Part shown: positions 11,101 to 21,289 of the stretch, piece after piece
Layout: each line of letters begins with the position of its first letter
Numbering within the stretch: the first letter of the stretch is position 1
Source of the DNA: Pezicula radicicola
Lineage: Eukaryota; Ascomycota; Leotiomycetes; Helotiales; Dermateaceae
Direction of reading: 5' to 3'
NCBI GenBank assembly: GCA_003008705.1
Contig: PDUO01000027.1
Location: 314,425-378,424 of the forward strand
DNA: 64,000 nt
Notes under the pieces: model-generated
The model's input: the letters and a program-made list of their open reading frames with translations, nothing else
What the model was told of the DNA's origin: nothing
The model's database searches: none
Program-made: the position numbers and the translations under genes

Positions 11101-13546
11101 AAGAAGATCACTAAGTTTGTGACAAATGTTTTTGGTAAGGTCGAAGCGATCAAAGATGTCAATGAAAACTACTTGTTGGCACAACTTAAGTATCGCCAGA
11201 AAGAGCAAGGACCCTGGGTTATAGGCTTCAGTGACATATTCAGAGAGTGGATCCGAAAGGCTCGGAACGCATATGTTGAGTATGCTTCTGGATTCCCATA
11301 TGCTGTCTACCTTGTCCGCAGAGAAGCGGATAGAAATCTCTTGTTCCGACAGTTTTTGGATCAAGCCCGCGAGCAGAAACAATCTAGCCGTTTGGACTGG
11401 AACACTTATCTCAAAGCGCCAATCACGCGGTTACAGCGCTACACATTGCTTTTGGGAACAGTATTCAAGAATATGAAACAGGAAACAGAGGAGAAATCAA
11501 ACCTTGCCACTGCCATTGAGGAAATCAAGGCAGTAACACTTGAATGCGATGCAAAGGTTGACGAGCAAACTAAAAAGGTAGAAATGATTGAGTTGCAGTC
11601 GAAACTGTTCCTTCGTCCTGGCATGGAGCGTGTCGAGCTTAATCTAGACCACCTCGGCCGAGAGCTTATTTTCAAGGGCGATTTGCAACGTGCTGGTGCA
11701 AATCGTTTTACCTGGCTCGAGACACATGCAATCCTATTTGACCATTACTTGGTGTTGGCGAAAACTGTTGTGCAACGAGACGTACAAGGAGGGAGAAAGA
11801 AGGAAGTGTATGATGTTTCGAAGCTTGTAAGTGCCCTTCTCTGTGTTATGCAATAGTACTAACTAGTCTAAAGCCAATCCCCATGCAACTTTTAGTCCTG
11901 GAAAGTACCAATGATGATCCTGTGGTCAAGTCCTCCGTAAAAGGGATTGGGGCTGTTACAACTGTGGCGAAGACAACAACGAATACGTCTACAGATAGCA
12001 GAGGGGTACAAAGGCAGCCCACCAATGGTACTGAGCGGCCTTTGACGTTGGAACACACGAACACTGGAAGCTCTGTAGGAACCATGACTTCGGTGACGAG
12101 GATACCAACGGTTAGTTCTGCCGAAGGAGATGCGAAATCAATGTTTCCCTTCCGAGTCAAGCACCTTGGCAAGACTGAGGTCTACACACTTTATGCACCA
12201 ACTGCCCAAAATCGACAAGACTGGTGTGAAAAGATCCTCGAAGCCAAAACTCGTCATGCGGCTTCTCTGTTTGCACAGAACGCTGAACCATTCCGCTTGC
12301 GAATCATGGCGGATACCGCTTTCGCTAACAATGACCAATACAGTTCCAGAGGGACTGTCGTATCTGTACGGGGCACGCCTTTGGACAGATCTATTCGAGA
12401 AATGGAGGTGACTTACGGACCCGGCCGAGGACCGGGGCCGGTGTGTCGAGCTCAAGTCAATTGTGCAACTGCATTCAATTTATATGGGAAATCTATGGTA
12501 GCAATTGGGACAGATTATGGCGTGTACACCTCTGAGGCCTTCAACGCTCGAGGGTGGTCGAGAGTGAGTTTCATAATTTTAGGTTTCGCATAGTTGAAGC
12601 TAACAAGATCTAGGCAATCCAAATCAACCGAGTGACTCAAATAACGGTGTTGGAGGAGTTCTCCCTGTGCCTAATCATCGCCGATAAGTCTCTTATAGCT
12701 TATCATCTCGATGTGATTATCCCAGTATCTTCCTTCCCAGCTCCTCACCAGGATTCCGGTCGCAAGGCTCCTCAGAAACTCTCTGGTAACCGTGATGTTG
12801 CCTTCTTTGCTACCGCACGCATGAAGGATCGCACTCTCGTCTTTTACAAAAAGAAGGAGACCAGTAGCTCGGTTTTCAAAGTCCTTGAACCTGTTTTCCA
12901 AAAGTCAACCGAAAAGAAATCTCGTCTTTTCGGCAAGAAATTTGGGGGATCGACTGAATTCTTCCGTGAATTTGATGAGTTTTATATTCCCGCGGAATGC
13001 TTCACTATCAATCTATTCCACACTTATATCGCCATCTCCACGGCTAAAGGCTTCGAACTGATGACGTTGGATAAGAAAACGCCAATATCTATTCCAGATA
13101 TCAAGAACCCAGCTATCGGGTCTATCGCCGCTCGTCTCGTTAATCAAAAACCCCTAGGCATGTTCCGTCTTTCGGATGCAGAGTTCTTACTGTGCTACGA
13201 AGAATGTGGTGTCTACGTAGACAAGCATGGTGAGATATCGCGCGGCGTCGTTATGGAATTTGTTGGCAAAGCCAAGACTGCGGCCATGTATGGCTCTTAT
13301 CTTGTCCTCTTCGACTCTGATTTCGTTGAGGTACGTAATGCCGAGAATGGAAGATTGCGACAGGTAATAGCAGGCAGAGAGGTCAGATGTCTAGATTACG
13401 GAATCGATCCAAACGGGGCCGGGAGCATGAATGCTTCGCCGGGACCGGACAGGACCTTGAAGGTTGCCATGGTGCATCCTGAGATACCGACAAACCAGAT
13501 CGTCTTGGAGATGGTTCTAAATGAGGGGCACTCAGAAGACAAGTGA
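8134..13546 (+). CDS. ROM2: Rho1 guanine nucleotide exchange factor, Rom1/Rom2 type (DEP-DH-PH-CNH)
   Basis: Activates Rho1, the GTPase of the cell-wall-integrity pathway and of glucan synthase, at sites of growth. Exons 8134-11826, 11874-12563 and 12614-13546 give about 1771 residues. Residues 1-770 are a disordered, Pro/Ser/Gln-rich tail. A DEP domain follows at about 780-900, the DH catalytic domain at about 945-1150 (starting near ERQNNLHEIVMSEDTYMDQI), a PH domain at about 1165-1360, and a citron-homology (CNH) domain at about 1370-1745. This order is specific to fungal Rom2. The two introns are 47 and 50 bp; the first has a textbook TACTAAC branch point. The ATG at 8134 is chosen; a GTG two codons upstream extends the open frame but is not a eukaryotic start. 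The N-terminal tail is longer than in some relatives. Confidence 0.94.
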
Positions 13547-15983
13547 GATGTCCGCTTGGTGATAGCATGCACCGCTGAGAGATATCAGCTTTACCTTAAC
13601 TTAACAAGGCGCATACCCGGTCAAGAAAAAGACCACTTAATAAGGAGCAGGATCATTGAAAAAGCCGGAACATGGTTAAAGGCGTTTTTTCCCTTCTCTT
13701 ATTTTCTGTTTTGAGACGTCGACAGGATACGATACCATGTCCATTATGTGCACATTTTTCGACTAGTAATTCAGCGAGGGGATGGTGATGGGATCAGGAC
13801 TCATCAGGCTGTATGCACCCTGGTTTGCCTACTTTTTGGCGTTAAGAGGTCATCCCTCGATATATTTTTTGTACTTATTCACATTTCATAAGAGGGCATT
13901 GAATTCGAGCATCTTGGATTTCGATTTGACTCTTTCGACTTGATCCTACTTCGTGTCTTTTGCTCCTCAACTTGAGCAAGTTAGTGAACCGCTTTACCAG
14001 CGAGTAACTTCCTTGGTCTCATGCTCTCTATCATACAATGACTAAACGCTGCTATAACAATCTACCATTTCCGCCTGATTCCTGAAATACAATAAACATT
14101 ACAGTTCAAATCCCTAGGTAGCTCTCTTATCTCCTGGTACAACGCCCTCCCGTTCCTTCGTCCCATGACTAAACTAACATTTTGTGGCTCTGCACCTCGT
14201 CCCCTGTGAATAGTGTCACTAACACCTTGAGCAAGAACTTAATCACGGATACTAGGATCTAAATTAAAAACAGGAGGCAAGCTTTTAAGACTATGCTCTT
14301 TTTGCGTACATAGCTTTCTTGGTTGCGGCTAGAAGCAAATGAAATAGCTATTTGGACTCTTTAGCCTCCTGTACCACTAAGTTACAGACAATACCTTGGC
14401 GACATGACAAGCTTAGGACAAGTATTAGGCCACTAGCATTGAGCAACCTACCAACGCATACTAGGATGCAGTAGATCACAAATACAAAGGATTAACCAAA
14501 ATCTCCTATCTCAGTCTCATCGTTTTCATAAGGTTGCATAGTCCGCATCTACACATTCCATACATCTTAAAGCCTAGATATTGCCATGAAAGTGGCATCT
14601 CTACCAACACATGTTTCGCCTAGCGGGGGATGAGATATAGATGTAGGAGTAGAGGAAGCCCATCGACAAGATACAAACAGGCCTGTGCAGTTAGGATAAG
14701 TCGTCACACCCTCAAAACCGTCACAGTTTGCTTCATCAGTTTCCTAGAACTTTGCATTTAAAATCTGGTTATCTCACTCTGGAGACGGAATCCCAGAGAT
14801 GGATGGATGCCCTCTGACAAGTCTGAATCCCTTCCATTAAATATTTGGAAAAGGGTCTGCTAAACCTTGAAGGCAATATACTCGCTGGCATCAACAAAGG
14901 AAGAGATCCAATTCAGCTTCACACCCCCACCAAATATTATCCATGCCTGGATGATATCGCCCCCGTTCTGACCCAAGACTTCAACATTAAAATCTCGAGA
15001 ATGCGCCAACACACTACCCGGTATCCTTTTCATCCAAAAACCTTTTCGTAATTTCTTGCCATCTACTATCTTGTTGTCACTCATGGTTTAGCGACGAGAG
15101 AATAGTATCACTCCAACTGTATAGTTGTCATTTTCGATGGCCTACAACCTGAGATTTGATATACTAATCGATGAGAGGATTTGTCACGAAACTATATTAG
15201 GCCCAGATCCAAGAGCCAAGGAGGAATTGAGTCTCAATCGTTCGTAGTCCAATAGCGCAGCCTTAATGGCCCAGACAATGTTTTATAGATTGCCACAAGC
15301 TCGTCTTAGAGAGCAGTGGTTCCCACATTGTCCTTAAGCTCTCTGAGGATTCTGGATGGCTTTTCCATCGAGAATGTCGCTGAATACTTTGGATTTTGGA
15401 AACATGTGGTAGAGTAGTAGAGCGGAGTTCCCCCGGCGCTTCTGCACCTGCTCTTGACCTTGGTCGGCTTGCAAAGATGTTGTATTATATGCAAGCATAG
15501 TAAGACCTAAGCACCATAACTTAAAATATCTCGCGAAGTAACACAGCTATCTTTCCTTAAAGTCCCTTCGAAATTCCATAAACTTAGACATGGGAAATTC
15601 ACTCGACCTGCCTGCTTTTATGGTTTACCCAACTAGGGGCAAGCATAAACCGACTTCCGTATAAATCTTAATGGATTGAGCTCTAGGTTAGAACAAATGC
15701 AATAGAGGCATATAATTGCTCGAAGTCGTCCTCGTGTGCTCACTTGACGCATCACTGTAGCTTCCCTCTTAACTCCCCCCATTGACATCTAGCAAGAATC
15801 TGCACTTAACCCCACTCAGTTTTGAAGCCAAGCCGCAGTTATACCATGATCGAACGCAATGAAGTCATCGGATGCGTTCAAATTTGTCCCGTGTTGGATT
15901 TTGTTCAATTGTCAAGACGCCAGCCTATGTACAGCACTTCCCCGCTTCGCCCATCCCATATTCATCCGCACGTATTCCAGATT
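13547..15983. other. 2.4-kb region without a recognisable gene
   Basis: This lies between the stop codons of the converging RhoGEF and complex I subunit genes. The longest frames (14845-15051, 14860-15084, 15306-15494) are under 75 codons and look like chance. Base composition is moderate rather than extremely AT-rich, which does not suggest a heavily mutated transposon. No tRNA could be folded by eye. It may hold long 3' UTRs, a non-coding RNA or an untranslatable relic. Confidence 0.5.
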
Positions 15984-16290
15984 CTACTCGTCATCGTAGC
16001 CGCTGAGATCCTTATTTCTTGAGCCGGAGGGTACTACAGAGAGAAAAATAATGTCAGCCATACCCCTGTGTGAATTCTAATAGCTAGGAGCTAGGAGTAT
16101 TACTTGGGTAGGACAAAGGAATTTTCGGTGGGTCTTTATCTCCCAATGCAAATCGAATCGGCGGTACCGTCACAACCAGAACAGGCCCTATGCATCCTAT
16201 GATTATGGAGTAGAAGATCGCTGGCTTCTCAATTGAGGCCCATCGTAGGTATCTGAAGGGCTGCGAAAAGAAGCGTGGAGTGGCTGACAT
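15984..16290 (-). CDS. nuo9.5: NADH:ubiquinone oxidoreductase 9.5-kDa subunit (complex I accessory subunit)
   Basis: A small accessory subunit of the membrane arm of mitochondrial complex I, like Neurospora NUO9.5 (NDUFA3 type). Exon 16104-16290 and exon 15984-16033 flank a 70-bp GTAATA/TAG intron and join in phase to 78 residues. Residues 1-20 are basic and aromatic (RFFSQPFRYLRWASIEKPAI), followed by one membrane segment at about 21-44 (FYSIIIGCIGPVLVV) and an acidic C-terminus ending GYDDE. These features and the length match the family. It is divergent from the OST48 gene with only 282 bp between start codons. The short split frame is easily missed by gene finders. Confidence 0.85.
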
Positions 16291-16572
16291 CGTGACTAGG
16301 GATGATTAGCATACGCCTTTACTTTTCGAAGCTTCGCTGCGTACCAATTGAGTGTATGTGATACCTCTGCAATGTCCGTATGTACTTCAGGAGTGGATGT
16401 TGTATGATTTCGTCGCGCTCCTGGCATGAGGTGAAGTCCAAGTCTCGGCTCCCGGAGCTATCAGTCACGTGAAGCTATCAACCTCTTGGCATTAGGATAC
16501 GTTTCCTAAAGTCTGAAGACGCGCAACACAGCTCTGAGAGAGAGAGAATCTTACAATCACGACACAACGACA
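16291..16572. promoter_or_regulatory. Bidirectional promoter, complex I subunit / OST48
   Basis: 282 bp separate the two start codons, so both promoters must sit here. A short run of GA repeats (GAGAGAGAGA) lies at about 16538-16547, just before the OST48 start. No TATA box is obvious. Confidence 0.5.
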
Positions 16573-18154
16573 ATGAGGTGGTTTCTTTCTTTTCTGCTAC
16601 TGGGCTTGCTCAGTGTTGTTACAGCATTGAGTTCCAGTGGAGACAGATTATTAGTTGTACTTGAGGAATTGGCCGACAAGTCGAAGTATTCTAACTATTT
16701 AACGGATCTTGAAGGTACGGTGTTCTGGAAACATTCTACGACCGATTTCACTGCTAAATTCTGATCACTTGGCGCAGGACGAGGCTTCAAGATCTCATAT
16801 GAATCACCAAAGAGCGAGAACATTGGGTTGTTCAAATTGGGCGAGAGAGCTTATGAACACCTACTTATCCTCCCAGCTAAGTCAAAAGGTAAGGCGACAT
16901 GTCCTCCTTACAATTCTGTAAGACTGATCTGAATTAGGCTTGGGACCAAATCTTACACCTAAACTCCTCCTCGATTTCATCAACAAAGGTGGTAACATCC
17001 TCCTAACTCTATCCGCAAACACTCCTACTCCAACCTCCCTCGTATCCCTCCTCCTCGAACTCGACATCCACCTTCCCGCTGACCGTAATGCGCTCGTGGT
17101 GGATCACTTCAACTATGACACCTTAAGTGCAGCAGAGAAGCACGATATTGTCCTACTCCCACGACCAGATACCATCCGACCAGATGTCAAGAACTTCTTC
17201 AAGGGAGATGGCAAGGGTGGAGAGGTTATTGCATTCCCAAGAGGTGTTGGACAGACCTTGGGCAACAATAGCCCATTATTGACACCAATTTTGCGGGCTC
17301 CCCGAACTGCATACTCATACAATCCCAAGGACGAAGTTGACGGTGTGGAAGACCCGTTTGCGGTCGGCCAGCAACTGTCACTAGTTTCCACAATGCAAGC
17401 ACGAAACTCTGCGCGTTTTACCGTGATTGGTTCCTCTGAAATGCTTGAGGATGCTTGGTTTGGCGCTGAGGTAAAGCGCAGCGTTGGATTGGCAGGCGCT
17501 GGAACCGATGCAAAGAAGGTTAAGACAGCCAACCAAGCTTTCGCAAAGGAAGTCACAGGCTGGACTTTCAAGGAGACCGGTGTTCTGAAGGTTGGCAAAA
17601 TTGAGCACACCCTAAATGAAGGAGGTGTGAAGAGCAACATTACCAACCCAAAGATATACAGAATCAAGAACGAAGTAGTAAGTCACAGTAAAGCTTCACA
17701 TGAAGTGGGAACTCGTATCTAACCATATTAGACCTATTCGATTCAGCTTTCCGAGTACTCATGGGATAAGTGGGTGCCTTTCAACCCTCCCACCGACGAT
17801 GTCGTCCAACTCGAGTTCTCCATGCTTTCGCCCTTCCACCGCCTCCCACTCGAGGCCACAAGCACAGACCACAATTCTACAACCTACAGCACCTCCTTTA
17901 AGCTCCCCGACCAACACGGAATTTTCAACTTTAAGGTCAACTACAAGCGACCATTCCTCTCCAATGTTGAGGAGAAGAACACCGTCACAGTCCGCCACTT
18001 CGCACACGATGAATACCCACGCTCATGGGTTATCAGCGGAGCCTGGCCATGGATTTCCGGTATTGGTGTCACTGTTGTTGGATGGGTGGCATTTGTAGCA
18101 TTATGGTTGTGGAGTAAGCCTGTGCCTTTGAAGAGCGGAAAGAAAGCCCAATGA
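16573..18154 (+). CDS. WBP1: Oligosaccharyltransferase 48-kDa subunit (OST48/Wbp1)
   Basis: An essential subunit of the ER oligosaccharyltransferase, which moves the lipid-linked glycan to Asn-X-Ser/Thr in nascent proteins. Exons 16573-16714, 16778-16888, 16938-17677 and 17732-18154 join in phase to 471 residues. The protein has an N-terminal signal peptide (about 1-20, MRWFLSFLLLGLLSVVTALS), a lumenal DDOST domain with the early motif LVVLEELADKS, and one membrane segment near residues 430-455. The cytosolic tail ends GKKAQ, a KKXX dilysine ER-retrieval signal, as in the yeast protein. Introns are 49-63 bp. The start is fixed by the signal peptide. Confidence 0.95.
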
Positions 18155-19495
18155 TTAGTGGTGTAAAATAGAAGGGACAAAAAGTAGTGCCTTTGTAACA
18201 TAGATAAAAGTGTACAGCGGCTAGGCATAACATATACTGGAGATGCCAATTCATGAGCAATATATCTGGGGTTTTCTTTAGCTTTAGTGCAATTCAGGTC
18301 CTCTAAGTGAGTTATACAGTATGAATTATCCATTGTTTTGTAAGTCCTTCGGAATAGTGCTGTCAAGGCTTGGAGTGAGCGGCTCAACATTAAATTATTA
18401 GGAGTTCATTCTAATTGACCTAGATCTTAAGAGTGGGTTGTCGTGTAAATCAAAGTTCCTGTCTTCTATTGAAAAGGCCCATATCAATGAAAATGGGAAG
18501 AACCACCCCCCACCCCCAAACAGCCACCTAGATCGTTACCAACTTTTATACAATGTTATTCGTTTTTACCCTCTTAAAAGCAACCCATCCTTTGCCCTTT
18601 ACAAATTCCTAACAGCTAGCGCAACAGCAGTCTCACTCTAGCTAAGCCTCACATTCATATCAAACACTAGGGAATTTATTCTATTATACAGTTAAAGATG
18701 CTTCTACAGTGAGAGACTACAAAAGAAGACCTCGTAGTAATCTAATAGCGCTGCATTATAAAGAGGCCCAATAAAAGACTAAAGTAATTAAAATTTAATA
18801 TTATTAGTGCTGGAAAAGATTGTTTCCTTTTACAGTAAGTTGGGTAAAGTGTTTAATTAAGATGATAGAAGGTTGCCGGAACGGGCCGACCTGACAGCTG
18901 ACAATTAAGTCTTATTTGGCTGGGCTTGAAGATATACCGGTATAGCTCGACTTCAAGAATACAAAAGTAATAAGAAATACAAGTAAGCTTTAGTTGGTTA
19001 GGACAGATGTTCTCTTTTGTTTTAAACATAAATTTCTTAATTTGAGGTACCGTATTGCTACTAGCTTTAACAGTTCTGTAATAGAGTATCTAGTATTTCT
19101 GAAACGCAGTCGCTAAGCCGACAAAAAAGCAGCAACTTACTTAGGTAAGACCTATTTATTGACAAGGAATATTGGTGCATAGGGGGTAACTATAATATTA
19201 GTAAGTAGTGTTGACCATCAGGTGATAAAAGGTGCACTTGCAGACCACTTATTTCTTATGAGTTGGTTACAGGACTTTGCTTTACTTGAATACAGCATCA
19301 CCACATATTAACCAGCAAATACGTCATCTCAAACACCTCTATCCATAACAATAAAATTCCAAGCTCACTCACATTTCAACATTCTTCAGCTCTATTCTTC
19401 ATCTATAACCAGCTAATCCTTCAAATATTAAACCCGTGGTCTTCTTCACTGTATCTTATCAAAGTTATCAATCCAAAACTTCAGAAATCCAAAAC
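18155..19495. other. AT-rich intergenic region
   Basis: No credible coding region. The sequence is AT-rich from about 18640 to 19430, with many short A/T runs and stop codons in all frames. CAGTGAGAGACTACA at about 18707 recalls transposon ends that begin CAG, but I found no inverted partner nearby. The last 200 bp are the likely leader of the next candidate gene. Confidence 0.45.
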
Positions 19496-20067
19496 ATGTC
19501 AACTAAACAAGTAAACACAAATACAAACGCAAACGAAAACTTAGAATGGAAAGCTGGTTCCGGTTTAGATACACTTACGCCTAGAACTGGTGGAATTGTT
19601 GGTTCCTCCCTCCTTCTTCTCCCTCCTTCTTCTTCCTCCTTCTTCTTCTCCCCCCTTTCCTCTCGTCTACTCCCTCCCAAACCACCCCTACGAAAAAGAA
19701 CTCTTTCGCTAATTAATAACCTTGATATAAATTACAGAAAACAAACAAGAAAAGAACCAAGTAAGAGCAGCTCCGGTACCAGAAGATGAGAGGGAACATT
19801 ATCACGAGGAGGTAATGGGGGGGNNNNNNNNNNNNNNNNGAAGGGGGGGCTGGAGAGGTTGAAATTGGAATGTGGTGGGGTGGGGATTTATGGGATTTAT
19901 GGGATTTGGATGAGGTGAAGGGTAGTGGTAAATTAGAGATTGTTTGCATGGATGAGAGGGTAATTGGACTTGAGGAGTTTAAATCTGGTATCGAAGAACG
20001 GTATTTTTTTTTCTGGAAGGGCGGAGTTGATCCTTGTAGCATGTTAGTATCCTTTTTTATCTTTTAG
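19496..20067 (+). CDS. Hypothetical protein gene interrupted by an assembly gap
   Basis: Tentative gene. A first exon from the ATG at 19496 encodes a hydrophilic N-terminus (MSTKQVNTNTNANENLEWKA) and runs to about 19600. A pyrimidine-rich stretch follows, ending in a good acceptor (AATTACAG, last base 19737), with AATTAATAAC as a possible branch point. The next exon encodes an acidic stretch (APVPEDEREHYHEEV) up to the run of 16 N at 19824-19839. After the gap an open frame continues with WGGDLWDLWDLDEVKG and KLEIVCMDERVIGLEEF and ends at 20067. The frames on the two sides cannot be compared because the gap length is unknown. No domain is recognised. The donor of the intron is not clear. Confidence 0.3.
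19824..19839. other. Run of 16 N (assembly gap)
   Basis: Unknown bases are flanked by G runs (GGGGGGG before, GAAGGGGGGG after). This suggests the assembly failed in a G-rich, low-complexity stretch; the true length may differ from 16. Confidence 0.95.
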
Positions 20068-20089
20068 TGATAGTGAGAATACGCATTGG

Positions 20090-20823
20090 TTATACCTCCT
20101 TAGCGTTCTTATCGTCTTTCTCAAAGGAAAGCTTAGCCAACACAAAGCTTCCTGACTCAGAGCTTGCCCCCGACTTGATAAAATTTGGTTGACTCTGATA
20201 ATATGCCGGTGGTTCAACATCACCTATATCCGTCTCTATTTTCGAGGGTTTGCGTCCCCAGCAGCCTATAAATGCTAGGAACATATGCAACACGCTTCAG
20301 AAAACATTAGTTAGCCAATTCACTCCCGAATATAGAAAAGTTGGTGGAGATAGAAAGCTTACACAGAAGCAATCAACAAAGACCCAGCCCATATCTCTTG
20401 TGTCAACCAAGGCCCTTCATCAAATTGCCTCCACAGGCCATTATTAAGATAATGCACATTATCGAAGACGAAACCAGTAGTTCCAAGAGCTATTAGTAAA
20501 GCAGCGATGATGAGATCACTTGCTAAAGTGAAGCGAGGAGAGCGGTTTGCGAGGAAGATGATGAGGGTATTGTAGATGATTGATATTCCGAGCTATGGTG
20601 AATGGTAGATGAGTAATTTGGACGAATAAAATGAGTGAGAGTTCTACTAAATATGACTTACTGCGAATATTGGGAGGGCTGTTATCCACGGTGTAATAGC
20701 TGGAAATCGGTAGTCGAAGACTTTTGCTAGAATAATGGCGTAAAAGCTAAGTGAAGCACTAGATATCAATCCCGTAATGACTCTCATGCATACAATGAAT
20801 ACAGTAAAGGATCTTGAAGACAT
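20090..20823 (-). CDS. Four-TM MARVEL-like membrane protein with PPxY tail
   Basis: Three exons (20662-20823, 20363-20592, 20090-20294; introns of 69 and 68 bp) join in phase to 198 residues. Four hydrophobic segments are visible at about 6-35, 42-72, 78-100 and 118-143. The short cytosolic tail includes EPPAYY (residues 158-163), a PPxY motif of the kind bound by WW domains of Rsp5/Nedd4 ubiquitin ligases. Size and layout fit the small MARVEL-domain proteins of filamentous fungi, but I infer this from topology, not from a diagnostic motif. The tail is rich in Ser, Glu and Lys. It is convergent with the gapped candidate gene. Function is unknown; a plasma-membrane role is a guess. Confidence 0.75.
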
Positions 20824-21289
20824 GTTGTTTGCTTTAAGGTGTGTATTCTGTTTGGGAGTTGTGCTTAGTCTTTCTCGAGACGACTTTCTTGTGTGCCGAC
20901 CAACACAGAGTATTTAAGTACACCATAATCAATTATGATCATGATGGTAGAAGCGGGGTACAATATCGTGAGTAGAGACTCGTATTCTATGTACTACGTA
21001 CAGGTGCCTAGTAAGTCGTCTTGGCATTGTGGCATTGCTGTAGGTATACGAGAAAAGAGTGTCTTTCTTGCTTAGTACTGGTTCGGATTTCGCTGAAAAC
21101 GGAAGATACAGTTAGAGAACCGGTGCTCAGTAAGCAGCATGCTTTGCCGATCAGGTGCATCAATCAGTTAGTTGGCGACCAAATATAGATTTCACGAGAC
21201 TCACTGTATCCCCTCAGTCAAGCCATATCATGGATCAAACTAAGGTCGCTGAGATAGAAGTATCTCCATCCTGCCTTAGTGTTTACCAT
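20824..21289. other. Upstream region of the four-TM gene and 3' flank of the Zn2Cys6 gene
   Basis: 466 bp without a credible gene. The part next to 20824 should carry the promoter of the four-TM gene. I see no repeat or RNA gene. Confidence 0.5.

Noticed and set aside
14100..14125. tRNA B-box-like word GTTCAAATCCC
   Set aside because: The flanks do not pair as a T stem, and no acceptor stem, anticodon arm or A box could be placed around it.
17113..17667. 184-codon minus-strand frame opposite OST48
   Set aside because: Antisense to a conserved domain; explained by codon bias.
18700..18850. CAGTGAGAGAC and TTTACAGTAAG as possible transposon ends
   Set aside because: The words are not inverted repeats of each other and no TA-flanked element can be delimited.
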